Shown here in pieces: positions 32,576-43,058 of a stretch of 64,000 nucleotides of DNA; the stretch's first letter is position 1, and every line of letters begins with the position of its first letter. The notes under the pieces are model-generated. The model did not search any database. It was not told the origin of the DNA and saw only the letters and a program-made list of their open reading frames with translations. The stretch lies in assembly GCF_038502225.1 (NCBI RefSeq), contig NW_027195400.1, positions 62,001 through 126,000 of the forward strand, read 5' to 3'. The stretch is from Cherax quadricarinatus (lineage: Eukaryota; Arthropoda; Malacostraca; Decapoda; Parastacidae). The position numbers and the translations under genes were made by a program.

Positions 32576-32763
32576 TGAATATAATAATAGTAATAATAAT
32601 AATAATAATAATCCACAAAGTAAAAGTGAGATTCATTCCCCTTGGTGTCCACTGATAGACATACTGTGGTCTCTAAATAGATAATCATATACAAAAAACC
32701 ACATACTGATTGTTATTAGTATTATTATTATTATGATAATGAAGATGATGTTTCTTATTACAG
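32576..32763. repeat. (ATA)n microsatellites and intron end
   Basis: Two short trinucleotide tracts, AATAATAATAATAATAAT near 32594 and an ATTATTATTATTATG stretch near 32725, precede the acceptor TTATTACAG at 32755-32763. The first tract could be the tail of an unidentified retroposon. No coding sequence. Confidence 0.7.
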
Positions 32764-32912
32764 AGAGGTTCACCATCACTGCCACACAGGATGCTGGCCA
32801 TCTGTGACGTCTCAGCAGATCCTGGAGGATCTACAGAGTTCATGACAAAGTGTACCACCATTGACACACCCTTCTGTCTCTATGATGCCAACCAGAATAA
32901 AGACACTAACAG
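32764..32912 (+). CDS. AASS: AASS exon (LKR domain, part 2 of 3)
   Basis: A 149-bp exon between TTATTACAG and GTACAC. It encodes [20 protein letters not shown] and [35 protein letters not shown] and the CTTI--PFC-YDADQ block are among the most conserved parts of the AASS LKR domain. It enters in phase 0 and leaves after two bases of a codon (AG), which joins C of the next exon to make Ser. No stop or frameshift is present, so the gene appears functional. Confidence 0.9.
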
Positions 32913-33030
32913 GTACACAAATAAAGATAAAGAAAAATGACAGGCAGAGTTGTGGCTTTTTTTGTACTCGACAATATTCTATAACATGTAAATCACACAT
33001 TATGATTAATATCGTGGAACCCTGTTACAG

Positions 33031-33202
33031 CTTCAAGGGCCCTGGAGCACTGGTGTGCAGCATAGACAATATGCCCATACAGCTGCCCAGGGAAGCCACG
33101 GATTTGTTCGGGTCGCTGCTGCTGCCTCACATGTACGACATCTTGCAGTCTGATGGCTCCAAGCCCTTTGAGGAGCAGTCATTCACCCACGAAGTGCATG
33201 GG
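33031..33202 (+). CDS. AASS: AASS exon (LKR domain, part 3 of 3)
   Basis: A 172-bp exon between GTTACAG and GTTAGT, after an intron of only 118 bp. It encodes SFKGPGALVCSIDNMPIQLP, then REATDLFGSLLLPHMYDILQ and a short acidic stretch to HEVHG. GxGxLxCSIDNxPxQLPxEAT is diagnostic for AASS. The exon ends in phase 0, just before where the family continues with an AVITSNG-type segment. That next exon, and the whole saccharopine dehydrogenase half, are not seen in the remaining 30.8 kb, so the following intron is very long or the gene is disrupted. Confidence 0.9.
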
Positions 33203-33365
33203 GTTAGTTTTTTGATGTTCAGTTGTGAAGTTCATGGGATCAGTCTCTTGATGTTCAGTTATTAAATTCGTGTAAGTCTGACTGACCTTGGCTACAAGAC
33301 TGTAGGTCTGAGTGACCTTGGCTACACGACTGACTATAAGTTTGAGTGACCTTACCTTGAGTTTT

Positions 33366-34132
33366 CCTGGAGAGGGTTTCAGGGGTCAACACCCCTGTGG
33401 CCTGGTCTGAGACCAGGCCTCATGGTGGATCATTGTCTGATCAGCCAGGCTGTTACTGCTGGCTGCATGCAAGCTGACATACGAACCACAGCCCAGTTGG
33501 TCAGGTACTGACTCTAGGTGCCTGTCCAGTGCCTTCTTGAAGACAGCCAAGGGTCTATTGGTAATCCCCCTTATGTATGCTGGGAGGCAATTGAACAGTC
33601 TTGGGCCCCGGGACACTTATTGTGTTGTCTCTCAGTGTACTTGTGGCACCCCTGCTTTTCATCGGAGGAATGTTGCATATCCTGCAAATTCTTTTTTCTT
33701 TCATATGGAGTGATTTTCATGTGCAGGCTTGGTACCAATCCCTCCAGGAACTTCCAAGTGTATATTATCATGTATCTCTCTCTCCTGTGTTATAGGGAAT
33801 ACAGACCAAGGACCTTCAACCGTTCCCAGTAGTTTAGGTGCCTTATCGCACTTATGTGTGCGGTGAAAATTCTTTGTACGCTCTCCAGGTCAGCAATGTT
33901 GCCAGCCTTGAAGGGGGCAGTTGGTGTACAGCAGTACTCCAGGGTAAAGAAAACAAGCGGTTTAAAGAGAATCATCATGGGTTTGGTGTCGTTAGTTTTG
34001 AAGGTTCTCATTATCCATCCTATCACTTTCCTAGCAGATGCGGTAGATACATTGTTGTGGCCTTTGAAGTTAAGATCCTCTGACATTATCTCTCCCAGGT
34101 CCTTTACATTACTTTTTTGCTCTATTGTATGG
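33366..34132 (-). mobile_element. CCCH-LINE 3' fragment, antisense, diverged
   Basis: A minus-strand copy of the last ~770 bp of the family in the AASS intron just after exon 3. It starts with the CCTGGAGAG tail and encodes RGPRLFNCLPAYIRGITNRP, HLNYWERLKVLGL and SEDLNFKGHN. Stops and indels break it into three frames (33386-33616, 33571-33771, 33790-34086). It is clearly more diverged than copies A to D, so the family has been active over a long time. Confidence 0.85.
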
Positions 34133-34140
34133 TTAGAATA

Positions 34141-34196
34141 TACTGCTATGTATGATAATGTATGTAGCTATGTGTACCTGTAACTGAATAAACTTA
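34141..34196 (+). repeat. AATAAA-bearing short module
   Basis: TATGTATGATAATGTATGTA followed by TATGTGTACCTGTAACTGAA and TAAACTTAC. Related stretches occur at 44214-44256, inverted at 44271-44323, and at 45634-45681. It looks like the 3' end of a further dispersed retroposon with a polyadenylation signal; the parent element is not identified. Confidence 0.55.
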
Positions 34197-34202
34197 CTTC
34201 TG

Positions 34203-35030
34203 AGAAAGGTGCTAGACAAGAGTAAAGCAGCAGCAGCAGGTCACTTTGGGTCACAGCTAGTCAGCAGCAGCAGCAGGTCACACTGGGTCACAACTAGTAA
34301 GCAGCAGCAGGTCACTCTGGGTCACAACTAGTAAGCATCAGGTCACTCTGGGTCACAACTTGTAAACAGCAGGTCACTGGGTCACAACTGGAAAAAAGCA
34401 GCAGGTCACACTGGGTGATATCTAGCAAGCAACAGCAGGTTACACTGGATCACAACTAGTGCAGCCAGCAGTAACAGCTTGGTTGATCAGGCTCTGATCC
34501 ACCAGGAGGTCTGGTCATAGACCGGGCCGTGGGGGCGTTGACCCCCGGAACTCTCTCCAGGTAAACTCCAGGTAGTAAGCAGCAGGTTGCAGTGGGTCAC
34601 AACTAGCAAGCAGCAGTAGGTTTACCTGGGTCACAGTAAGTAACCAGCAGGTCACACTGGGTCACAACTAGCAAGCAGCAGTAGGTTTACCTGGGTCACA
34701 GTAAGTGTCACAACTAGCAAGCAGCAGTAGGTTTACCTGGGTCACAACCAGCAGGTCATACTGGGTCACAACTAGCAAGCAGCAGTAGGTTTACCTGGGT
34801 CACAGTAAGTAACCAGCAGGTCACACTGGGTCACAACTAGCAAGCAGCAGTAGGTTTACCTGGGTCACAGTAAGTAACCAGCAGGTCACACTGGGTCACA
34901 ACTAGCAAGCAGCAGTAGGTTTACCTGGGTCACAACTAGTAAGCAGCAGCAGGTCACACTGGGTCATAACTAGCAAGCAGCAGCAGGTCAGTCTGGGTCA
35001 GAACTAGGAAGTTGTGCATAACAAGGGACT
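34203..35030. repeat. 65-bp minisatellite (GGTCACA/CAGCAG type)
   Basis: Irregular tandem array. The clearest units are 65 bp (34820 to 34885) and combine CACACTGGGTCACAACTAGC, AAGCAGCAGTAGGTTTACCT and GGGTCACAGTAAGTAACCAG. Left units are shorter and rich in AGCAGCAGCAGG. A 115-bp CCCH-LINE tail interrupts it at 34460-34575. No coding meaning. Confidence 0.85.
34460..34575 (+). mobile_element. CCCH-LINE 3' tail inside the 65-bp array
   Basis: The last 115 bp of the family (GCAGCCAGCAGTAACAGC to the CTCCAGGTAAACTCCAGGTA end) sit within the minisatellite in sense orientation. This is a severely 5'-truncated insertion; no clear target duplication was found. Confidence 0.8.
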
Positions 35031-35052
35031 TCCATGGAATGTACTTTAGAAA

Positions 35053-35974
35053 AAATGAACTGTACTCCTGAAATAGACTGTACTCCTGAAATAGACTGTA
35101 CTCCTGAAATAGACTGTACTCCTGAAATAGACTGTACTCCTGAAATAGACTGTACTCCTGAAATAGACTGTACTCCTGAAATAGACTGTACTCCTGAAAT
35201 AGACTGTACTCCTGAAATAGACTGTACTCCTGAAATAGACTGTACTCCTGAAATAGACTGTACTCCTGAAATAGACTGTACTCCTGAAATAGACTGTACT
35301 CCTGAAATAGACTGTACTCCTGAAATAGACTGTACTCCTGAAATAGACTGTACTCCTGAAATAGACTGTACTCCTGAAGTAGACTGTACTCCTGAAGTAG
35401 ACTGTACTCCTGAAATAGACTGTACTCCTGAAATAGACTGTACTCCTGAAATAGACTGTACTCCTGAAATAGACTGTACTCCTGAAATAGACTGTACTCC
35501 TGAAATAGACTGTACTCCTGAAATAGACTGTACTCCTGAAATAGACTGTACTCCTGAAATAGACTGTACTCCTGAAATAGACTGTACTCCTGAAATAGAC
35601 TGTACTCCTGAAATAGACTGTACTCCTGAAATAGACTGTACTCCTGAAATAGACTGTACTCCTGAAATAGACTGTACTCCTGAAATAGACTGTACTCCTG
35701 AAATAGACTGTACTCCTGAAATAGACTGTACTCCTGAAGTAGACTGTACCACTGAAATAGACTGTACTCCTGAAATAGACTGTACTCCTGAAATAGACTG
35801 TACTCCTGAAATAGACTGTACTCCTGAAATAGACTGTACTCCTGAAATAGACTGTACTCCTGAAATAGACTGTACTCCTGAAGTAGACTGTACCACTGAA
35901 ATAGACTGTACCACTGAAATAGACTGTACCACTGAAATAGACTGTTCCACTGAAATAGACTGTATTCCTGAAAT
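35053..35974. repeat. 18-bp satellite, block I (homogeneous)
   Basis: About 51 units of 18 bp, nearly all TGTACTCCTGAAATAGAC. Its multiple-of-three length and lack of stops in several frames give long artificial ORFs (CTPEID repeats on the plus strand, FQEYSL or VQSISG on the minus strand). A few units carry GAAGTAG or ACCACTG near the right end. Confidence 0.95.
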
Positions 35975-36890
35975 ATCACTTTGAATCTCTTATCCATTGT
36001 TGACAGGAATATAATTGAACCATTGTTTTTCACAATAAGCATTTTAGACTATGTGAATATATCCTTTGTCTTATACAAATTTAATTCACTTATAATTAAT
36101 AATCTACTGTTCAACTGTGAAATAATTACTGTCCTACTGTACAACTATGATAAAATACATAGTATTAAGTAGTGTGTAAGACAATAATGTTAAGTTGGCC
36201 CATAATGCCAGGCATAATAAAGGTTATCTTTGTAAGACAATAATGTTAAGTTGGCCCATAATGCCAGGCATAATAAAGGTTATCTTTGTAAGACAATAAT
36301 GTTAAGTTGGCCCATAATGCCAGGCATAATAAAGGTTATCTTTGTAAGACAATAATGTTAAGTTGGCCCATAATGCCAGGCATAATAAAGGTTATCTTTG
36401 TAAGACAATAATGTTAAGTTGGCCCATAATGCCAGGCATAATAAAGGTTATCTTTGTAAGACAATAATGTTAAGTTGGCCCATAATGCCAGGCATAATAA
36501 AGGTTATCTTTGTAAGACAATAATGTTAAGTTGGCCCATAATGCCAGGCATAATAAAGGTTATCTTTGTAAGACAATAATGTTAAGCCCATAATGGCCCA
36601 TAATGCCATAATGCCAGGCATAATAAAGGTTATCTTTGTAAGACAATAATGTTAAGTTGGCTAAGTTGCCCATAATGCCCATAATGCTTTGTAAGACAAT
36701 AATGTTAATTTTTAAGTTGGCCCATAATGCCGGGCATAATAAAGGTTATCTTTGTAAGACAATAATGTTAAGTTGGCCCATAATGCCAGGCATAATAAAG
36801 GTTATCTTTGTATTGCAACCCACTATTGTAAATATAAAATCTCAATGTACTGTTTGCAAAGACAATAAATAAATAAATAAATAAATAAAA
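35975..36890 (+). mobile_element. Retroposon with internal 56-bp array
   Basis: This sequence interrupts the 18-bp satellite. It has a unique A/T-rich 5' part (35975-36175), about 11 units of 56 bp from 36176 to 36811 (AAGTTGGCCCATAATGCCAG and CATAATAAAGGTTATCTTT in each), a unique 3' part and an (AAAT)n tail at 36866-36888. Interrupting a satellite, plus a simple-repeat tail, indicates retrotransposition. No protein frame is seen, so it is non-autonomous; the parent is unknown. Confidence 0.65.
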
Positions 36891-39800
36891 ATAGACTGTA
36901 CTCCTGAAGTAGACTTTACCACTGAAATAGACTGTACTCCTGAAATAGACTGTACTCTTGAAATAGACTGTACTTCTGAAGTAGACTTTACCACTGAAAT
37001 AGATTGTACTATTGAAATAGACTGTACTCTTGAAATAGACTGTACTCCTGAAATAGACTGTACTTCTGAAGTAGACTGTACTCCTGAAGTAGACTGTACT
37101 CCTGAAGTAGACTGTACTCCTGAAGTAGACTGTACTCCTGAAGTAGACTGTACTCCTGAAGTAGACTGTACTCCTGAAGTAGACTGTACTCCTGAAGTAG
37201 ACTGTACTCCTGAAGTAGACTGTACTCCTGAAGTAGACTGTACTCCTGAAGTAGACTGTACTCCTGAAGTAGACTCTACTCCTGAAGTAGACTGTACTCC
37301 TGAAGTAGACTGTACTTCTGAAGTAGACTGTACTTCTGAAGTAGACTGTACTTCTGAAGTAGACTGTACTTCTGAAGTAGACTGTACTCCTGAAGTAGAC
37401 TGTACTCCTGAAGTAGACTGTACTTCTGAAGTAGACTGTACTCCTGAAGTAGACTGTACTTCTGAAGTAGACTGTACTTCTGAAGTAGACTGTACTTCTG
37501 AAGTAGACTGTACTTCTGAAGTAGACTGTACTTCTGAAGTAGACTGTACTCCTGAAGTAGACTGTACTTCTGAAGTAGACTGTACTTCTGAAGTAGACTG
37601 TACTTCTGAAGTAGACTGTACTTCTGAAGTAGACTGTACTCCTGAAGTAGACTGTACTTCTGAAGTAGACTGTACTCCTGAAGTAGACTGTACTTCTGAA
37701 GTAGACTGTACTTCTGAAGTAGACTGTACTCCTGAAGTAGACTCTACTTCTGAAGTAGACTGTACTCCTAAAGTTGACTCTACTTCTGAAGTAGACTCTA
37801 CTTCTGAAGTAGACTGTACTCCTGAAGTAGACTGTACTCCTGAGGTAGACTGTACTTCTGAAGTAGACTGTACTCCTGAAATAGACTGTACTCCTGAGGT
37901 AGACTGTACTTCTGAAGTAGACTCTACTTCTGAAGTAGACTGAAGTGACTCTACTTCTGAAGTAGACTGAAGTAGACTGTACTGTACTTCTGAAGTAGAC
38001 TGTACTCCTGAAGTAGACTGTACTTCTGAAGTAGACTGTACTTCTGAAGTAGACTGTACTTCTGAAGTAGACTGTACTCCTGAAGTAGACTGTACTTCTG
38101 AAGTAGACTGTACTTCTGAAGTAGACTGTACTTCTGAAGTAGACTGTACTTCTGAAGTAGACTGTACTCCTGAAGTAGACTGTACTCCTGAAGTAGACTG
38201 TACTTCTGAAGTAGACTGTACTTCTGAAGTAGACTGTACTCCTGAAGTAGACTGTACTTCTGAAGTAGACTGTACTTCTGAAGTAGACTGTACTTCTGAA
38301 GTACTTCTGAAGTAGACTCTACTTCTGAAGTAGACTGTACTCCTGAGGTAGACTGTACTCCTGAAGTAGACTGTACTTCTGAAGTAGACTGTACTTCTGA
38401 AGTAGACTGTACTCCTGAAGTAGACTGTACTCCTGAAGTAGACTGTACTTCTGAAGTAGACTGTACTCCTGAAGTAGACTGTACTTCTGAAGTAGACTGT
38501 ACTCCTGAAGTAGACTGTACTCCTGAAGTAGACTGTACTCCTGAAGTAGACTGTACTTCTGAAGTAGACTGTACTCCTGAAGTAGACTGTACTTCTGAAG
38601 TAGACTGTACTTCTGAAGTAGACTGTACTTCTGAAGTAGACTGTACTCCTGAAGTAGACTGTACTCCTGAAGTAGACTGTACTTCTGAAGTAGACTGTAC
38701 TTCTGAAGTAGACTGTACTCCTGAAGTAGACTGAAGTAGACTGTACTTCTGAAGTAGACTGTACTTCTGAAGTAGACTGTACTCCTGAAGTAGACTGTAT
38801 TTCTGAAGTAGACTGTACTTCTGAAGTAGACTGAAGTAGACTGTACTTCTGAAGTAGACTGTACTAGACTGTACTCCTGAAGTAGACTGTACTTCTGAAG
38901 TAGACTGTACTCCTGAAGTAGACTGTACTTCTGAAGTAGACTGTACTCCTGAAGTAGACTGTACTTCTGAAGTAGACTGTACTCCTGAAGTAGACTGTAC
39001 TCCTGAAGTAGACTGTACTTCTGAAGTAGACTGTACTTCTGAAGTAGACTGTACTCCTGAAGTAGACTGTACTTCTGAAGTAGACTGTACTCCTGAAGTA
39101 GACTGTACTGAAATAGACTGTACTACTGAAGTAGACTGTACTGAAATAGACTGTATCCTGAAATAGACTGTACTCCTGAAGTAGACTGTACTCCTGAAGT
39201 AGACTGTACTGAGGTACTTCTGAAGTAGACTGTACTTCTGAAGTAGACTGTACTTCTGAAGTAGACTGTACTCCTGAAGTAGACTGTACTTCTGAAGTAG
39301 ACTGTACTCCTGAAGTAGACTGTACTCCTGAAGTAGACTGTACTCCTGAAGTAGACTGTACTCCTGAAGTAGACTGTACTCCTGAAGTAGACTGTACTTC
39401 TGAGACTGTACTACTCCTGAAGTAGACTGTACTTCTGAAGTAGACTGTACTCCTGAAGTACTTCTGAAGTAGACTGTACTCCTGAAGTAGACTGTACTCC
39501 TGAAGTAGACTGTACTTCTGAAGTAGACTGTACTCCTGAAGTAGACTGTACTTCTGAAGTAGACTGTACTCCTGAGGTAGACTGTACTTCTGAAGTAGAC
39601 TGTACTTCTGAAGTAGACTGTACTCCTGAGGTAGACTGTACTTCTGAAGTAGACTGTACTCCTGAGGTAGACTGTACTTCTGAAGTAGACTGTACTGAAA
39701 TAGACTGTACTTCTGAAGTAGACTGTACTCCTGAGGTAGACTGTACTTCTGAAGTAGACTGTACTCCTGAAATAGACTGTACTCCTGAAGTAGACTGTAC

Positions 39801-41575
39801 TCCTGAGGTAGACTGTACTTCTGAAGTAGACTGTACTCCTGAAATAGACTGTACTCCTGAAGTAGACTGTAGACTGTACTCCTGAACTGTACTCCTGTAG
39901 ACTGTACTCCTGAAGTATACTGTACTCCTGAAGTAGACTGTACTCCTGAAGTAGACTGTACTCCTGAAGTAGACTGTACTCTGAAGTAGACTGAAGTAGA
40001 CTCTGAAGTACTGTACTCCTGAAGTAGACTGTACTTCTGAAGTAGACTGTACTACTGAAGTAGACTGTACTTCTGAGGTAGACTGTACTCCTGAAGTAGA
40101 CTGTACTCCTGAAGTAGACTGTACTTCTGAAGTAGACTGAAGTAGACTGTACTCCTGAAGTAGACTGTACTTCTGAAGTAGACTGTACTTCTGAAGTAGA
40201 CTGTACTTCTGAAGTAGACTGTACTCTGAAGTAGACTGTACTCCTGAAGTAGACTGTACTTCTGAAGTAGACTGTACTCCTGACTGTACTTCTGAAGTAG
40301 ACTGTACTCCTGAAGTAGACTGTACTGTACTCCTGAAGTAGACTGTAGACTGTACTTCTGAAGTAGACTGTACTACTTCTGAAGTAGACTGTACTCCTGA
40401 AGTAGACTGTACTTCTGAAGTAGACTCTACTACTGAAGTAGACTGTAGACTGTACTTCTGAAGTAGACTGTACTCTGAGGTAGACTGTACTTCTGAAGTA
40501 GACTGTACTGTAGACTGTACTAGACTGTACTTCTGAAGTAGACTGTACTCCTGAAGTAGTACTGTACTGTACTCCTGAAGTAGACTGTACTCCTGAAGTA
40601 GACTGTACTCCTGAAGCAGACTGTACTTCTGAGGTAGACTGTACTTCTGAAGTAGACTGTACTCCTGAAGTAGACTGTACTTGTGAAGTAGACTGTACTT
40701 CTGAAGTAGACTGTACTTCTGAAGTAGACTGTACTCCTGAAGTAGACTCTACTTCTGAAGTAGACTCTACTTCTGAAGTAGACTGTACTCCTGAAGTAGA
40801 CTGAGGTAGACTGTACTTCTGAAGTAGACTGTACTGTACTCTGAAGTAGACTGTACTAGACCTGAAGGTAGACTGACTTCTGAAGTAGACTGTACTCCTG
40901 AAATAGACTGTACTCCTGAGTAGACTGTACTTCTGAAGTAGACTGTACTCCTGAAGTAGACTGTACTCCTGAGGTAGACTGTACTTCTGAAGTAGACTGT
41001 ACTCCTGAAATAGACTGTACTCCTGAGGTAGACTGTACTTCTGAAGTAGACTGTACTCCTGAAATAGACTGTACTTCTGAAGTAGACTCTACTACTGAAG
41101 TAGACTCTACTTCTGAAGTAGACTGTACTCCTGAAGTAGACTGTACTCCTGAGGTAGACTGTACTTCTGAAGTAGACTGTACTCCTGAAATAGACTGTAC
41201 TCCTGAGGTAGACTGTACTTCTGAAGTAGACTCTACTTCTGAAGTAGACTGTACTCCTGAGGTAGACTGTACTCCTGAGGTAGACTGTACTTCTGAAGTA
41301 GACTGTACTCCTGAAGTAGACTGTACTACTGAAGTAGACTGTACTGAAATAGACTGTACTACTGAAGTAGACTGTACTACTGAAGTAGACTGTACTCCTG
41401 AAGTAGACTGTACTACTGAAGCAGACTGTACTCCTGAAGTAGACTGTACTACTGAAGCAGACTGTACTACTGAAGTAGACTGTACTCATGAGGTAGACTG
41501 TACTACTGAAGTAGACTGTACTCCTGAAATAGACTGTACTACTGAAATAGACTGTACTGAAATAGACTGTACTAC
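36891..41575. repeat. 18-bp satellite, block II (heterogeneous)
   Basis: About 260 units of the same 18-bp satellite, but dominated by GAAGTAG variants that alternate between ACTCCTG and ACTTCTG. Many units are truncated or fused (for example near 37935-37985, 38720-38870, 39870-40020 and 40500-40600), so reading frames are short. Unit composition differs sharply from block I across the retroposon. Confidence 0.93.
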
Positions 41576-41749
41576 CAGGATCATTCTCTACAACCTGTAT
41601 TCCTTTAAAATAATATTATTATTGTAAGTGTTATTATTTAATCTGATTATTAATGTACATTTTAGTTTTCAGCTGAAACTGAGTCAGTCGAGTGCAGCAA
41701 AATTACTCTCTGACTAATATTTCATAATGACTAATATTTCATAATGCTA
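41576..41749. other. A/T-rich spacer, nothing recognised
   Basis: Short unique stretch between the satellite and the SINE. It has TTATTATTG-type runs and a local duplication of GACTAATATTTCATAAT (twice near 41712-41745). No coding signal. Confidence 0.6.
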
Positions 41750-42016
41750 AAGCTCCCGCTTCACACACGGAGGGCCCGGGTTCGATTCCCGGCAGGTGGA
41801 AACATTTTGACACGTTTCCTTATACCTGTTGTCCTGTTCACCTAGCAGCAAATAGGTACCTGGGTGTTAGTCGACTGGTGTGGGTCACATCCTGGGGGAC
41901 AAGATTGAGGATCCCAATGGAAATAAGTTAGACAGTCCTCGATGATGCACTGACTTTCTTGAGGTATCCTGGGTAGCTAAACCTCCAGAGTTAAAAATCT
42001 GAACGAAATCTTATCT
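41750..42016 (+). mobile_element. tRNA-derived SINE, sense copy
   Basis: It starts inside the tRNA-like head (GCTAAAGCTCCCGCTTCAC) and carries the pol III B box GGTTCGATTCC at 41779-41789. The body includes AGGTACCTGGGTGTTAGTCG, GTGTGGGTCACATCCTGG and the tail GGTATCCTGGGTAGCTAA, ending at about CGAAATCTTATCT. The A box is lost by 5' truncation, so internal transcription is unlikely. It is the reference copy for recognising the two SINE-derived arrays at 16652-18361. Confidence 0.87.
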
Positions 42017-42052
42017 CTTATAATGTTTATTTGTGTATATATGTGTAATATT

Positions 42053-42522
42053 CCTAGGTAGTAGGTTGGTAAACAGCAACCGCCCAGGGAGGTACTACCG
42101 TCCTGCCAAGTGAGTGTAAAACGAAAACCTGTAATTGTTTTACAAGATGGTAGGATTGCTGGTGTCTTTTGTCTGTCTCATAAACATGCAAGATTTCAGG
42201 TATGTCTTGCTACTTCTACTTGCACTTAGGTCACACTATACATACATGTTCAAGCATATATATACACACCCCTCTGGATATTCTTCTATTTTCTTTCTAG
42301 TTCTTGTTCTTGTTTATTTCCTCTTATCTCCATGGGGAAGTGGAACAGAATTCTTCCTCCGTAAGCCATGCGTGTTGTAAGAGGCGACTAAAATGCCGGG
42401 AGCAAGGGGCTAGTAACCCCTTCTCTCGTATAAATTACTAAATTTAAAAGAGAAACTTTCGTTTTTCTTTTTGGGCCACCCTGCCTTGGTGGGATACGGC
42501 CAGTGTGTTGAAAGAAAGAAGA
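42053..42522 (+). mobile_element. 470-bp retroposon with RTE-like 3' end
   Basis: It is bounded by a perfect 12-bp target duplication, ATGTGTAATATT, at 42041-42052 and 42523-42534. It begins CCTAGGTAGTAGG, has no significant ORF, and contains AAGCCATGCGTGTTGTAAGA and GGGCCACCCTGCCTTGGTGG before a GAAAGAAAGAAG tail. The GGGCCACCCTGCCTTGGTGG segment is shared with the 3' UTR of the RTE fragment at 12083-12694, so it is probably mobilised by RTE enzymes. Confidence 0.85.
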
Positions 42523-42597
42523 ATGTGTAATATTGATGGTTATAATGTTTATTTGTGTATATATGTGTCATGTTGATGGTTATAATGTTCCAGGTGT

Positions 42598-42732
42598 GGT
42601 GATTGCTGTGCCTGGCTGTGTCGACTACAACATTGATCAACACAGTAACATTGACCAATCTGAGGAGTGCTGTGCCAGGCTGTGTCTGCTGCAACAGTGA
42701 TCAACACAGCAACATTGACCAGTCTGAGGAGT
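42598..42732. repeat. 67-bp direct duplication
   Basis: Two adjacent, about 85% identical copies of a 67-bp segment (GCTGTGCC.GGCTGTGTC to TCTGAGGAGTG). No coding assignment. Confidence 0.75.
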
Positions 42733-43058
42733 GGAAACAGCCATACTAGTAACATTTAGTGTTATACCTGGAGTTGGTTACTCCAGGTTTGTGGAGATGC
42801 AGCAGCTGGTGACGTTGTCATAGGTGGGCGGGGCCCACCTGTAAGGTATTTCCAGGTTACAAGTCCACTGAAGTTTGGTTATTGAAGTAGATAGTAATTA
42901 TATTAGGTGGGAAGGTGGTGGGAAAAGTATAGGAAAGATTGTAAAGAATTTATATAAAAAATAGCTTAGTGGGAAGTATTAGTTATCTCCCTACCAGAGA
43001 TGAAATCTCTGGCCAGGAAATAATGGGGAATGTATTCTATAGGTTACCTTGAATGGGG
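42733..43058. other. Unique-looking DNA, nothing recognised
   Basis: About 325 bp with no recognised repeat, no long frame and no convincing splice-flanked coding block. A short inverted repeat (ACCTGGAG..CTCCAGGT near 42766-42788) is present. Confidence 0.5.

Noticed and set aside
34954..36042. Repeat proteins CTPEID / FQEYSL / VQSISG from the 18-bp array
   Set aside because: Three overlapping frames on both strands are open over the same satellite; block II of the same satellite is full of breaks, so there is no coding constraint.
35053..41575. CRISPR-like array
   Set aside because: Repeats are directly tandem with no unique spacers, and the context is eukaryotic.
41750..41820. Functional tRNA gene
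   Set aside because: The B box is present but the head is 5'-truncated and continues into a SINE body; no cloverleaf with an anticodon arm could be completed.
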